From positions 248,001 to 312,000 of the forward strand of contig NZ_JARXXV010000001.1 in assembly GCF_029893825.1 (NCBI RefSeq): a stretch of 64,000 nt of DNA, in the 5' to 3' direction. Below are positions 55,147-62,127 of this stretch, piece by piece; within the stretch, counting starts at the first letter, position 1, and each line of letters begins with the position of its first letter. Position numbers and translations under genes: made by a program. The stretch comes from Aurantimicrobium minutum (GTDB lineage: Bacteria; Actinomycetota; Actinomycetes; Actinomycetales; Microbacteriaceae). The notes under the pieces were generated by a model that was given only the letters and a program-made list of their open reading frames with translations, was not told the origin of the DNA and did not search any database.

Positions 55147-55723
55147 GCTCCCGGCGGCGTGCAGTCAGGCTGACAGCATCTGCGGTGGGTGGAAGTCCTG
55201 CCAACATACACAGCAGCTCACCCCACGCCTCTGCTTGTTCACCCATTTGAGGGGAAGCAGGGGACCAGGATGCCCTGAGCTCAATCTGTGCCCCTTCGCC
55301 AGAGTCGGCAAGTTCGCCAAAACCTGTCGAGAGAATACGTGTTGCTGTACCTGATGCGTTGAAGTAATCAGCTTCCCGAATAGCCAAGGCATCTGTTAGC
55401 CATGACCAGGCAACGTTTGCGAGGAAAGGATCAAGACCAATCTCTGCTTCAAGCGGAGCCTGAGCAAAGGCGACGACACGGAAAGGCCCACCCCAAGATT
55501 CAGGTTCTTCCGGGTCATAGAGCAAGATGAAACGACCGGTGCCGTGCTGAGATTCGTGCTCATGCTCTGCGATGAGAACATCAGCCGCTAATGCATAGCT
55601 GTAGGGAGCAACACCGGAAGGGGAGTCGATCTGGCGAACTGTGAGTTCGTCGCGAAAAGACACGGATTTGATGCTCTCGAGGGCAAGTTTGAACGCCTCA
55701 GGCAAGTTCTCGGTGTCTGTCAC
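55139..55723 (-). CDS. DUF3000 family protein
   Basis: The 194-residue soluble protein has the DUF3000 landmarks ESIKSVSFRDELTVRQIDSP (about 17) and WGGPFRVVAFAQAPLEAEIG (about 78). LANVAWSWLTDAL follows. Its role is unknown; it is nearly always directly upstream of rnd in Actinobacteria, as here, with an eight-base overlap. A connection to RNA metabolism is only inferred from this. Confidence 0.93.
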   Translation of the reverse strand: MTDTENLPEAFKLALESIKSVSFRDELTVRQIDSPSGVAPYSYALAADVLIAEHEHESQHGTGRFILLYDPEEPESWGGPFRVVAFAQAPLEAEIGLDPFLANVAWSWLTDALAIREADYFNASGTATRILSTGFGELADSGEGAQIELRASWSPASPQMGEQAEAWGELLCMLAGLPPTADAVSLTARRRERG

Positions 55724-55746
55724 ACTTCGACCCTAAAGTCGCGGCT

Positions 55747-56328
55747 TTACTGCTGCGCTTCGGCTCGCCGCCAAAATTGGAAAGTCATGTTGTGCTTGGT
55801 GTCAGTAAGTACCTCGCACAATTTGACTTCTTCCCCAATTCCCAGTGCTTCAGGAAGGGGCAGATCTGAGGTTCTTCCCATTCGAGTCAGAGCAATTTCG
55901 TCAAAACCTATCTGCTGCGCTAACTGCTGAGCTACTTCCAATCCGCCTTCACAGAGGATGTGTGTTTCATGCTCTTTCAAAGAATGAATCAGTGCCGAGA
56001 TGCTGGGATACACATGAACTCTGGATCTATCTGGACAGCTTTCCCATGGAAGATTTCCCGAGCGAGAAAGCACCGCTAAGCGACCCAGGGGTGGAAGAAA
56101 CCACCCCTCCGCACGAATAGATTTCGCCCCGGAGATAACCACATCTGCGGGTTGGCGGATCACACGAAGAATACGCCGGTCTTCTGAAGAAGTGAGGGTG
56201 TTGGATGTCCCGTCTACGCCTTGAGAATGCCCTGATTGATCAAGCACCATATTCAGGCGAAAAGTTCTGGTAGTAGGCCAGAGGTAAAGCTCAGAGAGCT
56301 GGAGGTCTGTGAGCTGCGAGCTCTCCAT
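55747..56328 (-). CDS. RibD C-terminal domain / dihydrofolate-reductase-like protein
   Basis: The 193-residue protein has the reductase fold of the RibD C-terminal domain. Key parts are NMVLDQSGHSQGVDGTSN (about 26-43), the nucleotide region RQPADVVISGAKSIRAEGW (about 58-76) and the CEGGLEVAQQL segment (about 125). Typical riboflavin reductases keep more complete motifs, so the substrate here is uncertain and the activity may differ from RibD. It lies two bases upstream of nothing coding and just after sufE (two bases gap, same strand), in a possible sufE-reductase pair. Confidence 0.82.
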   Translation of the reverse strand: MESSQLTDLQLSELYLWPTTRTFRLNMVLDQSGHSQGVDGTSNTLTSSEDRRILRVIRQPADVVISGAKSIRAEGWFLPPLGRLAVLSRSGNLPWESCPDRSRVHVYPSISALIHSLKEHETHILCEGGLEVAQQLAQQIGFDEIALTRMGRTSDLPLPEALGIGEEVKLCEVLTDTKHNMTFQFWRRAEAQQ

Positions 56329-56330
56329 AT

Positions 56331-56762
56331 TTAGCCTTGTGACTTCTCACGGATCTGGCGCTTCATGCGCCACAGCATTCCGGTCATTCCTCTCACGCGC
56401 AAGGGTGAAATTAACGAATTCAAGCCAAGAGTGCTCGGGAAGTCATCGGGGATATCCAGAGCTTCTTCAACGCTGAGACCGGACAGTCCCTGAGCAAGAA
56501 TGCTGGCAAAACCTCGTGTGGTTGGTGCTTGCTCTGGTGCGGTGGCAAACACCGCAACCTTGCCGTCCTCTACTTCAACAAAGATATAAACAGGCGACTG
56601 ACATTCCTCAACTTTTTCTAAGAGTTCAGGGTGGTCTGCGTATCTTGCGGGGAGTTCGGGGAGTTCTTCCGCAAACTCAATCAAGAGCTGGATCTTGTCC
56701 TTATCTCCCAAGTCAAGGAAATCGTCACGCGTTTGGGAAAGAACTTCTGGAAGGTCACTCAT
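56331..56762 (-). CDS. sufE: SufE family sulfur acceptor
   Basis: The 143-residue protein carries persulfide sulfur from cysteine desulfurase. The acceptor Cys54 lies in VEECQSPVYIFVE, the family signature. It is soluble. The usual partner SufS is not in the window; a rhodanese-type sulfurtransferase lies directly upstream, separated by a terminator-like hairpin. The following gene starts two bases after its stop. Confidence 0.92.
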   Translation of the reverse strand: MSDLPEVLSQTRDDFLDLGDKDKIQLLIEFAEELPELPARYADHPELLEKVEECQSPVYIFVEVEDGKVAVFATAPEQAPTTRGFASILAQGLSGLSVEEALDIPDDFPSTLGLNSLISPLRVRGMTGMLWRMKRQIREKSQG

Positions 56763-56800
56763 GATGCTTCCATCTTCTCAGTATTTGGAGGGATAAAAGA

Positions 56801-56828
56801 ATGGGAGCCACCCGAAGGAGGCTCCCAT
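56801..56828 (-). terminator. terminator of the sulfurtransferase gene
   Basis: ATGGGAGCC (56801-56809) and GGCTCCCAT (56820-56828) make a 9-bp stem; on the minus strand it is followed by TCTTTTATCC. It lies five bases after the sulfurtransferase stop. This separates that gene from sufE. Confidence 0.75.
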
Positions 56829-56833
56829 CGCTA

Positions 56834-57730
56834 CTAATCGACCAGTGCGCCTGGCGCTGTCCCCTTGACGATGGGGACGCGAACTGCAGACCCCCACTCG
56901 GTCCACGATCCGTCGTAGTTACGAACACCGGTAAAGCCAAGCAGGTAGTTCAACACAAACCAGGTGTGGCTGGAGCGCTCACCAATACGGCAATACGCGA
57001 TGATGTCATCGCCTGGCTTGAGGCCTGCTTCACCGAGGTAAAGGGCTTCGAGGTCTGCACGGGACTTGAAAGTGCTGTCTTCGTTTGCAGCACGTGCCCA
57101 GGGCACGCTGGCTGCCCCTGGAATGTGGCCGCCACGCAGTGCGCCTTCTTCAGGGTATGCAGGCATGTGGGTGCGCTCACCGGAATATTCCTCGGGGCTG
57201 CGAACGTCGATCATGGGCTTGCCAATGTGGGCAAGAGTGTCGCTGAGGTAAGCGCGAATGGGAGCATCATTGCGCTCAGTGACGGGATAGTTGCTTCGCT
57301 GAAGAGCAGGTTGTTCCTTGGTTAGCTCTCGTCCTTCGGCAATCCACTTGTCACGGCCGCCATCTAGTAAGCGAACGTCTTCGTGACCGAAAAGCTTGAA
57401 AACCCAGAGAGCATAAGCAGCCCACCAGTTGCTCTTGTCTCCGTAAATCACAACAGTTGAGTCGCGAGAAATTCCTTTAGAACTCATCAATTCCGCAAAA
57501 GCTTCTCCCTGAACATAGTCACGAAGTACGGGATCGTTGAGATCGGTGTGCCAGTCGATTTTCACTGCACCGGGAATGTGCCCGATTTCGTAGAGAAGAA
57601 CATCCTCATCTGATTCCACAATGACAAGATTTGGAGTGGCGAGATTCTCAGCAAGCCAGTGAGTGCTGACAATGGCTTCTGGGTGCGCGTATTCAGCAAA
57701 TTTGGAATTGGTATCGATAGGTACGCTCAT
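56834..57730 (-). CDS. sseA: sulfurtransferase (two-domain rhodanese)
   Basis: The 298-residue protein has two rhodanese domains. The catalytic Cys247 lies in [15 protein letters not shown] (CRxGxRSS, as in 3-mercaptopyruvate/thiosulfate sulfurtransferases). The N-terminal inactive domain spans about 20-135. I chose the ATG at 57730 ([10 protein letters not shown]) because the upstream frame has no ribosome-binding site; GGAG stands very close to it. It is divergent from zapE. Sulfur donation to SufE is a possible but unproven link. Confidence 0.9.
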   Translation of the reverse strand: MSVPIDTNSKFAEYAHPEAIVSTHWLAENLATPNLVIVESDEDVLLYEIGHIPGAVKIDWHTDLNDPVLRDYVQGEAFAELMSSKGISRDSTVVIYGDKSNWWAAYALWVFKLFGHEDVRLLDGGRDKWIAEGRELTKEQPALQRSNYPVTERNDAPIRAYLSDTLAHIGKPMIDVRSPEEYSGERTHMPAYPEEGALRGGHIPGAASVPWARAANEDSTFKSRADLEALYLGEAGLKPGDDIIAYCRIGERSSHTWFVLNYLLGFTGVRNYDGSWTEWGSAVRVPIVKGTAPGALVD

Positions 57731-57884
57731 AGCTCCATCATTCTTTATCGAAGACATACACCACAAACGTTGTGTCGGATTTTGCCAATAGGCTTGAGGT
57801 GCACTTTCGAGACTACGTACACATTGTGTTTGTGCCAACCCCGATGGCCTGATTCACACCTAATGTTGAGGAATATTTCACGCG

Positions 57885-58904
57885 ATGACTTCTCCCGTTT
57901 CACTGGTCGAACGTCATCCGACCCTCGATGCTGGCTCTATCGTGAGCAGCCTCGTCCCGCCTCCTCAGTTCGTGCAGGCGCGATTTGATAATTACATTCC
58001 CAACCCGGAATTCCCTTCACAAGAAGAAGCTCGACACATTCTTGAGGAATTTGCGTCACAGAACACGTCAGTGATCAAACAAAGCAAGTTATTTGGGCGT
58101 GCAAAAAAAGTTGAAGAAGTTCCACCAGGCGTTTACCTCGATGGTGGTTTTGGTGTGGGTAAAACTCACCTCTTGGCAGCTGCCTGGAACACTGCATCAG
58201 GAAAGAAGTATTTCGGTACCTTTCTGCAGTACACCTCATTGGTTGGTGCACTTGGTTATGTCAAGGCGGTTGAAGCACTCAAGGGTGCGAGCCTGATTTG
58301 TATCGATGAGTTTGAACTCGATGATCCAGGTGACACCATGATGATGACCCGAATGCTGGGTGAATTAGTTGCCGGTGGCACCCGCATCGCTGCAACCAGT
58401 AACACCCCACCGGCTGCCTTGGGCGAAGGTCGGTTTGCTGCAGCTGACTTTTTGCGAGAGATTCAAGCATTGGCATCACATTTCCGCACATTGCGCATTG
58501 ATGGAACCGACTACCGTCAGCGCACAGCAGAGGGTGTTTCACTTGTGCTCAGCAATGCCGAATTCACCAAGACTGTCGAGTCCAAGGTTGCTGAAGGACT
58601 CACCGTGTCAGTCGATTCTTTCGATGCTTTACTGGAGCACTTGGCTACAGTGCACCCTTCTGTGTATGTGCGCATCCTTGAAGGTTTAGACGTCATTGCT
58701 CTAGAAAATGTGCATGTCATGCTGAATCAAACAGATGCACTGCGCTTGGTTGCATTTATTGACCGTGTATATGACGCTCAAATCCCCATCATCGCAACCG
58801 GCTCACCTTTGTCAGAGGTTTTCGGCGGTGACATGATTCACGGTGGTTACCGCAAGAAGTACCTCCGCTGTGTCTCTCGTTTGATCGCCCTGACAAATTC
58901 TTAG
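57885..58904 (+). CDS. zapE: AFG1-like ATPase, cell division protein ZapE
   Basis: The 339-residue P-loop ATPase has Walker A in DGGFGVGKTHLL (about 92), Walker B in LICIDEFELDDPGD and a sensor-like ATSNTPP. Family members (AFG1/ZapE) affect cell division or mitochondrial quality control. It is monocistronic. The start is the ATG at 57885. A longer in-frame ATG is not supported by a ribosome-binding site. Confidence 0.9.
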   Translation: MTSPVSLVERHPTLDAGSIVSSLVPPPQFVQARFDNYIPNPEFPSQEEARHILEEFASQNTSVIKQSKLFGRAKKVEEVPPGVYLDGGFGVGKTHLLAAAWNTASGKKYFGTFLQYTSLVGALGYVKAVEALKGASLICIDEFELDDPGDTMMMTRMLGELVAGGTRIAATSNTPPAALGEGRFAAADFLREIQALASHFRTLRIDGTDYRQRTAEGVSLVLSNAEFTKTVESKVAEGLTVSVDSFDALLEHLATVHPSVYVRILEGLDVIALENVHVMLNQTDALRLVAFIDRVYDAQIPIIATGSPLSEVFGGDMIHGGYRKKYLRCVSRLIALTNS

Positions 58905-58907
58905 CCT

Positions 58908-58954
58908 GAAACCCATTGGTAACAATGGCTGTGGATTTGTAACATCAGCGTCAC
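58908..58954 (+). promoter_or_regulatory. partial GlnR-type elements upstream of amt1
   Basis: GAAAC-n6-GTAAC (58908-58923) and GTAAC-n6-GTCAC (58939-58954) carry the right five-base units and six-base spacing, but the two groups are out of phase by two bases, so no complete four-part box forms. They lie 88 bases or more upstream of the amt1 start. Confidence 0.35.
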
Positions 58955-59042
58955 CTCGCTGAACAGTTTCGGTAATCCTGCTGCAGCACACTCATTTCAT
59001 GAGATGGGTATGTCCCCGTCACAATTCGTGAAAGAGGTTGAA

Positions 59043-60299
59043 ATGGATCAAGGCAACACAGCCTTTGTACTCATCAGTGCAGCATTAGTGCTCCTGATGA
59101 CTCCCGCCCTGGCGTTCTTCTATGGCGGACTTGTCAAAGCTAAGAGCGTTGTCAGCATGATGATGCTGAGCTTTGGTTCACTCGCACTCATTGGTGTGCT
59201 GTGGGTTATCTATGGTTACGCCATCGCATTCGCCAACTACGGCACTGACACCTTCTACGGTATCGATGGTGTGATTGGTATCGACACCGCATTCATTGGC
59301 CTGGACGGACTTCTTACTACACCCGATGGAGCTGCTTTCCCTCCGCTTGCTTTTGCAGCATTCCAGGCAACCTTCGCCATCATCACTGTGGCTCTGATCA
59401 GCGGCTCGATTGCTGACCGTGCCAAGTTTGGCGCATGGCTAGTTTTCGCAGGAATCTGGGCGACTGTGGTCTATTTCCCAGTCGCATCGTGGGTATTCAA
59501 CTTCACCATTGTTGACGGAAAAATAGTCGACGGTGGTTGGATCGCTTATAACCTCGGCGCAATCGACTTTGCCGGTGGTACCGCAGTTCACATCAACGCT
59601 GGTGCTGCTGCCTTGGCTCTGGCTCTTGTTCTGGGTAAGCGCATCGGTTTCGCTAAGGGTGTTGCCAAGCCTCACAACGTTCCACTTGTTCTCCTCGGTG
59701 CTGGTTTGCTGTGGTTCGGCTGGTTCGGTTTCAATGCTGGATCCGAACTCGCTGCTGATGGCATTGCTTCGCTTGCTTTCATCAACACCATTGCCGCTCC
59801 TGCTGCCGCTGTATTGGGATGGCTGCTCATTGAGCGCATCAAAGAAGGTAAGGCAACCTCAGTTGGTGCCGCTTCAGGTGCTGTAGCTGGTTTGGTTGCG
59901 ATTACTCCCGCTTGTGCAAACCTCACGCCAATGTGGGCAATCGTGCTTGGTCTCTTGGCAGGTGCTGTTTGTGCACTAGCAATCGAACTCAAGTTCACCT
60001 TCGGTTTCGATGACTCACTCGATGTAGTCGGAATTCACCTCGTCGGTGGTCTGATCGGAACGCTGTTCCTTGGCTTCTTCGCAACTGACGTAGGACTGAT
60101 CTTCTCTGGTTCATTTGAGCAACTTGGTAAGCAGGCAATTGCTGCCTTCACAGTTCTCATCTTCTCCTTCGTGATTAGCTACATCATCGGAACGATTATT
60201 GAGAAGACCATGGGCTTCCGTATCAAGAACGAAGATGAACTCGCAGGTATTGACACCATCGTTCACGGTGAAGAGGGATACGCGCTCCAGGACGCATAA
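59043..60299 (+). CDS. amt: ammonium transporter
   Basis: The 418-residue AmtB/Mep channel has about eleven membrane helices starting with NTAFVLISAALVLLMTPALA. Twin histidines line the pore: His183 in GGTAVHINAG and His332 in DVVGIHLVGG, as in E. coli AmtB His168/His318. Phe gates lie in FAAFQATFAI. The ATG at 59043 follows AGAGG. No glnK follows; instead a close paralogue does, 135 bases downstream. The gene is likely nitrogen-regulated, given partial GlnR elements upstream. Confidence 0.95.
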   Translation: MDQGNTAFVLISAALVLLMTPALAFFYGGLVKAKSVVSMMMLSFGSLALIGVLWVIYGYAIAFANYGTDTFYGIDGVIGIDTAFIGLDGLLTTPDGAAFPPLAFAAFQATFAIITVALISGSIADRAKFGAWLVFAGIWATVVYFPVASWVFNFTIVDGKIVDGGWIAYNLGAIDFAGGTAVHINAGAAALALALVLGKRIGFAKGVAKPHNVPLVLLGAGLLWFGWFGFNAGSELAADGIASLAFINTIAAPAAAVLGWLLIERIKEGKATSVGAASGAVAGLVAITPACANLTPMWAIVLGLLAGAVCALAIELKFTFGFDDSLDVVGIHLVGGLIGTLFLGFFATDVGLIFSGSFEQLGKQAIAAFTVLIFSFVISYIIGTIIEKTMGFRIKNEDELAGIDTIVHGEEGYALQDA

Positions 60300-60323
60300 A
60301 TCAAAAAATATAACTGAACAAGC

Positions 60324-60364
60324 ACGCGCTGGGCCCTGCAGAATACTGCAGGGCTTGGCCGCGT
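60324..60364 (+). promoter_or_regulatory. intergenic hairpin between the two amt genes
   Basis: A 9-bp perfect stem (GCCCTGCAG with CTGCAGGGC, 60333-60341 and 60346-60354) around AATA is flanked by pairing ACGCG/CGCGT further out (60324-60328 and 60360-60364). No U-run follows. It may be a weak terminator or an RNA stability element; it runs directly into the GlnR-type box. Confidence 0.45.
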
Positions 60365-60401
60365 TAACGTGTTCGAAACATAATTGCTTCACAACTGAAA
60401 C
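60364..60401 (+). promoter_or_regulatory. four-part GlnR-type box upstream of amt2
   Basis: TTAAC-n6-GAAAC-n6-GCTTC-n6-GAAAC, every unit five bases and every spacer six, matches the GlnR architecture. Both GAAAC units are perfect; the first outer unit has one mismatch and the third unit is poor. It ends only 33 bases before the ATG and overlaps a possible promoter (TTGGCC at 60355, CATAAT at 60379). This position is close for an activator. Confidence 0.55.
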
Positions 60402-60434
60402 GCTGGTGGCAAAGAATCTCCTCTGGAGGTTCTC

Positions 60435-61682
60435 ATGGATACAGGTAACACCGCTTTTCTGATCATCTGCACGGCGCTCGTTTTGATGATGACGCCAGCT
60501 CTTGCATTCTTCTATGGCGGATTAGTTCGCGCGAAGAGTGTGATCAGCATGATGATGCTGAGTTTTGGCTCGATGGCCATCGTCGGTGTTCTGTGGATTA
60601 TCTATGGCTATGCCATTGCGTTCCCCGCGCTTGATAGTTCTTCCTTCTACGGCGTTCCTGGAGTTTTCGGGATTGACCTTGCGCACATTGGGTTAGAGAA
60701 CCTTATCCAGATTCCAGATGGCGCAACAGTCCCGCCCCTGGTTTTCGCAGCATTCCAGGCAACCTTTGCCATCATCACAGTTGCACTGATTTCAGGCGCA
60801 ATTGCTGACCGTGCAAAGTTCGGTGCCTGGATGGTTTTTGCTGGCGTGTGGGCAACCTTGGTTTATTTCCCAGTTGCTTCGTGGATATTCAACTTCACAG
60901 TCGCAGATGGTGAAATGACCAGCGGTGGATGGCTCGTCTATAACGTGGGTGCACTTGATTTTGCTGGTGGTACAGCAGTTGAAATTAACTCTGGCGCTGC
61001 CGCACTTGCACTTGCTCTCGTATTGGGTAAGCGCATCGGCTTTGCCAAGGGGGTTCATAAGCCCCACAACGTTCCATTTGTGCTCCTAGGAGCAGGTCTG
61101 TTGTGGTTTGGCTGGTTTGGTTTCAATGCAGGTTCAGCCGTGGCTGCAGATGGTATTGCGGCGGTTGCTCTGATCAACACGATGGCTGCTGGCGCTTCGG
61201 GAATTATTGGATGGCTCATCATTGAGCGATTCAAGGATGGTAAAGCTACCTCAGTAGGTGCTGCATCCGGAGCCGTGGCAGGTTTGGTTGCCATCACTCC
61301 ATCCTGCGCGTATTTGACCCCAACCTGGGCGCTCGTACTCGGATTCGTTACCGGTGTGCTGTGTGCATTGGCAGTTGAACTGAAATTCACCTTCGGTTTT
61401 GATGACTCACTTGATGTGGTCGGTATTCACCTAGTTGGTGGACTAATCGGAACCTTGTACCTGGGAATTTTTGCTACCGAAGTTGGTCTGATCTACTCAG
61501 GTTCATTCGAACAATTGGGGAAGCAAGCAATTGCGGCCTTCAGCGTTCTGATCTATTCGTTTGTTTTGTCGTTCGCTATCGGTTGGGTCATTGATAAGAC
61601 AATGGGCTTCCGAGTTCGCAATGAAGATGAACTTGCCGGTATTGACCTCGTCATGCACGGTGAAGAGAGCTACGACTACTAA
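60435..61682 (+). CDS. amt: ammonium transporter paralogue with Glu at the first twin-His position
   Basis: The 415-residue protein aligns with the upstream Amt without gaps over the whole pore core. The second pore histidine is conserved (His332 in DVVGIHLVGG), but the first is Glu183: GGTAVEINSG instead of VHINAG. In E. coli AmtB this first position is His168. Fungal Mep1/Mep3 naturally have Glu there, so the channel is probably functional but with altered selectivity or mechanism. It starts with a GGAGG ribosome-binding site. No glnK follows. Confidence 0.93.
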   Translation: MDTGNTAFLIICTALVLMMTPALAFFYGGLVRAKSVISMMMLSFGSMAIVGVLWIIYGYAIAFPALDSSSFYGVPGVFGIDLAHIGLENLIQIPDGATVPPLVFAAFQATFAIITVALISGAIADRAKFGAWMVFAGVWATLVYFPVASWIFNFTVADGEMTSGGWLVYNVGALDFAGGTAVEINSGAAALALALVLGKRIGFAKGVHKPHNVPFVLLGAGLLWFGWFGFNAGSAVAADGIAAVALINTMAAGASGIIGWLIIERFKDGKATSVGAASGAVAGLVAITPSCAYLTPTWALVLGFVTGVLCALAVELKFTFGFDDSLDVVGIHLVGGLIGTLYLGIFATEVGLIYSGSFEQLGKQAIAAFSVLIYSFVLSFAIGWVIDKTMGFRVRNEDELAGIDLVMHGEESYDY

Positions 61683-61753
61683 ATCTGCGTGTCAGGTTTT
61701 GCGTTAGAGCAAACTTCTCGATAAAGTTCCAAAGTACTCAATTAGAGTGCAAC

Positions 61754-61825
61754 GCGGATGTGGCGCAGTGGTAGCGCATAACCTTGCCAAGGTTAGGGTC
61801 GCGAGTTCGAATCTCGTCATCCGCT
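61754..61825 (+). tRNA. tRNA-Gly (GCC)
   Basis: The cloverleaf has acceptor GCGGATG with CATCCGC and anticodon loop TTGCCAA between TAACC and GGTTA, so the anticodon is GCC. CCA is not encoded. First of three consecutive tRNA genes. Confidence 0.97.
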
Positions 61826-61878
61826 CGAGTGTGGTCATTCTTTAGACTTACTCATTGTTAGCGTGGGCAACCACCTAC

Positions 61879-61949
61879 GGTGGATTGGTCGAGAGGATAG
61901 GCAGCGGCCTGCAAAGCCGTCCACACCGGTTCGAATCCGGTATCCACCT
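61879..61949 (+). tRNA. tRNA-Cys (GCA)
   Basis: Acceptor GGTGGAT pairs with ATCCACC; the anticodon loop CTGCAAA gives GCA. A genomic CCA (61950-61952) follows the discriminator T, unlike the neighbours. Second of the cluster. Confidence 0.96.
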
Positions 61950-61977
61950 CCAAAACTAGGTTGTAAGACTTAGCTTT

Positions 61978-62049
61978 GAGCGATTGGCGCAGCGGTAGCG
62001 CGCTTCCCTGACACGGAAGAGGTCGCTGGTTCGATCCCAGTATCGCTCA
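61978..62049 (+). tRNA. tRNA-Val (GAC)
   Basis: Acceptor GAGCGAT pairs with ATCGCTC; the anticodon loop CTGACAC between CTTCC and GGAAG gives GAC. With the tRNA-Val (TAC) at 10740 it reads the other valine codons. Last of the cluster, followed by a terminator. Confidence 0.96.
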
Positions 62050-62052
62050 CTG

Positions 62053-62080
62053 AAAACCCTCGGAATTCCGGGGGTTTTTC
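62053..62080 (+). terminator. rho-independent terminator after the tRNA cluster
   Basis: AAAACCC, CGG and AATT are followed by CCG, GGG and TTTTTC (62053-62080), giving a stem with T-rich tail. It closes the tRNA transcript before thrS. Confidence 0.8.
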
Positions 62081-62127
62081 TTTTAGCTAGGCTGGTAGTT
62101 GAGAAAGTTCCTAGAGGAGTTCACTTC

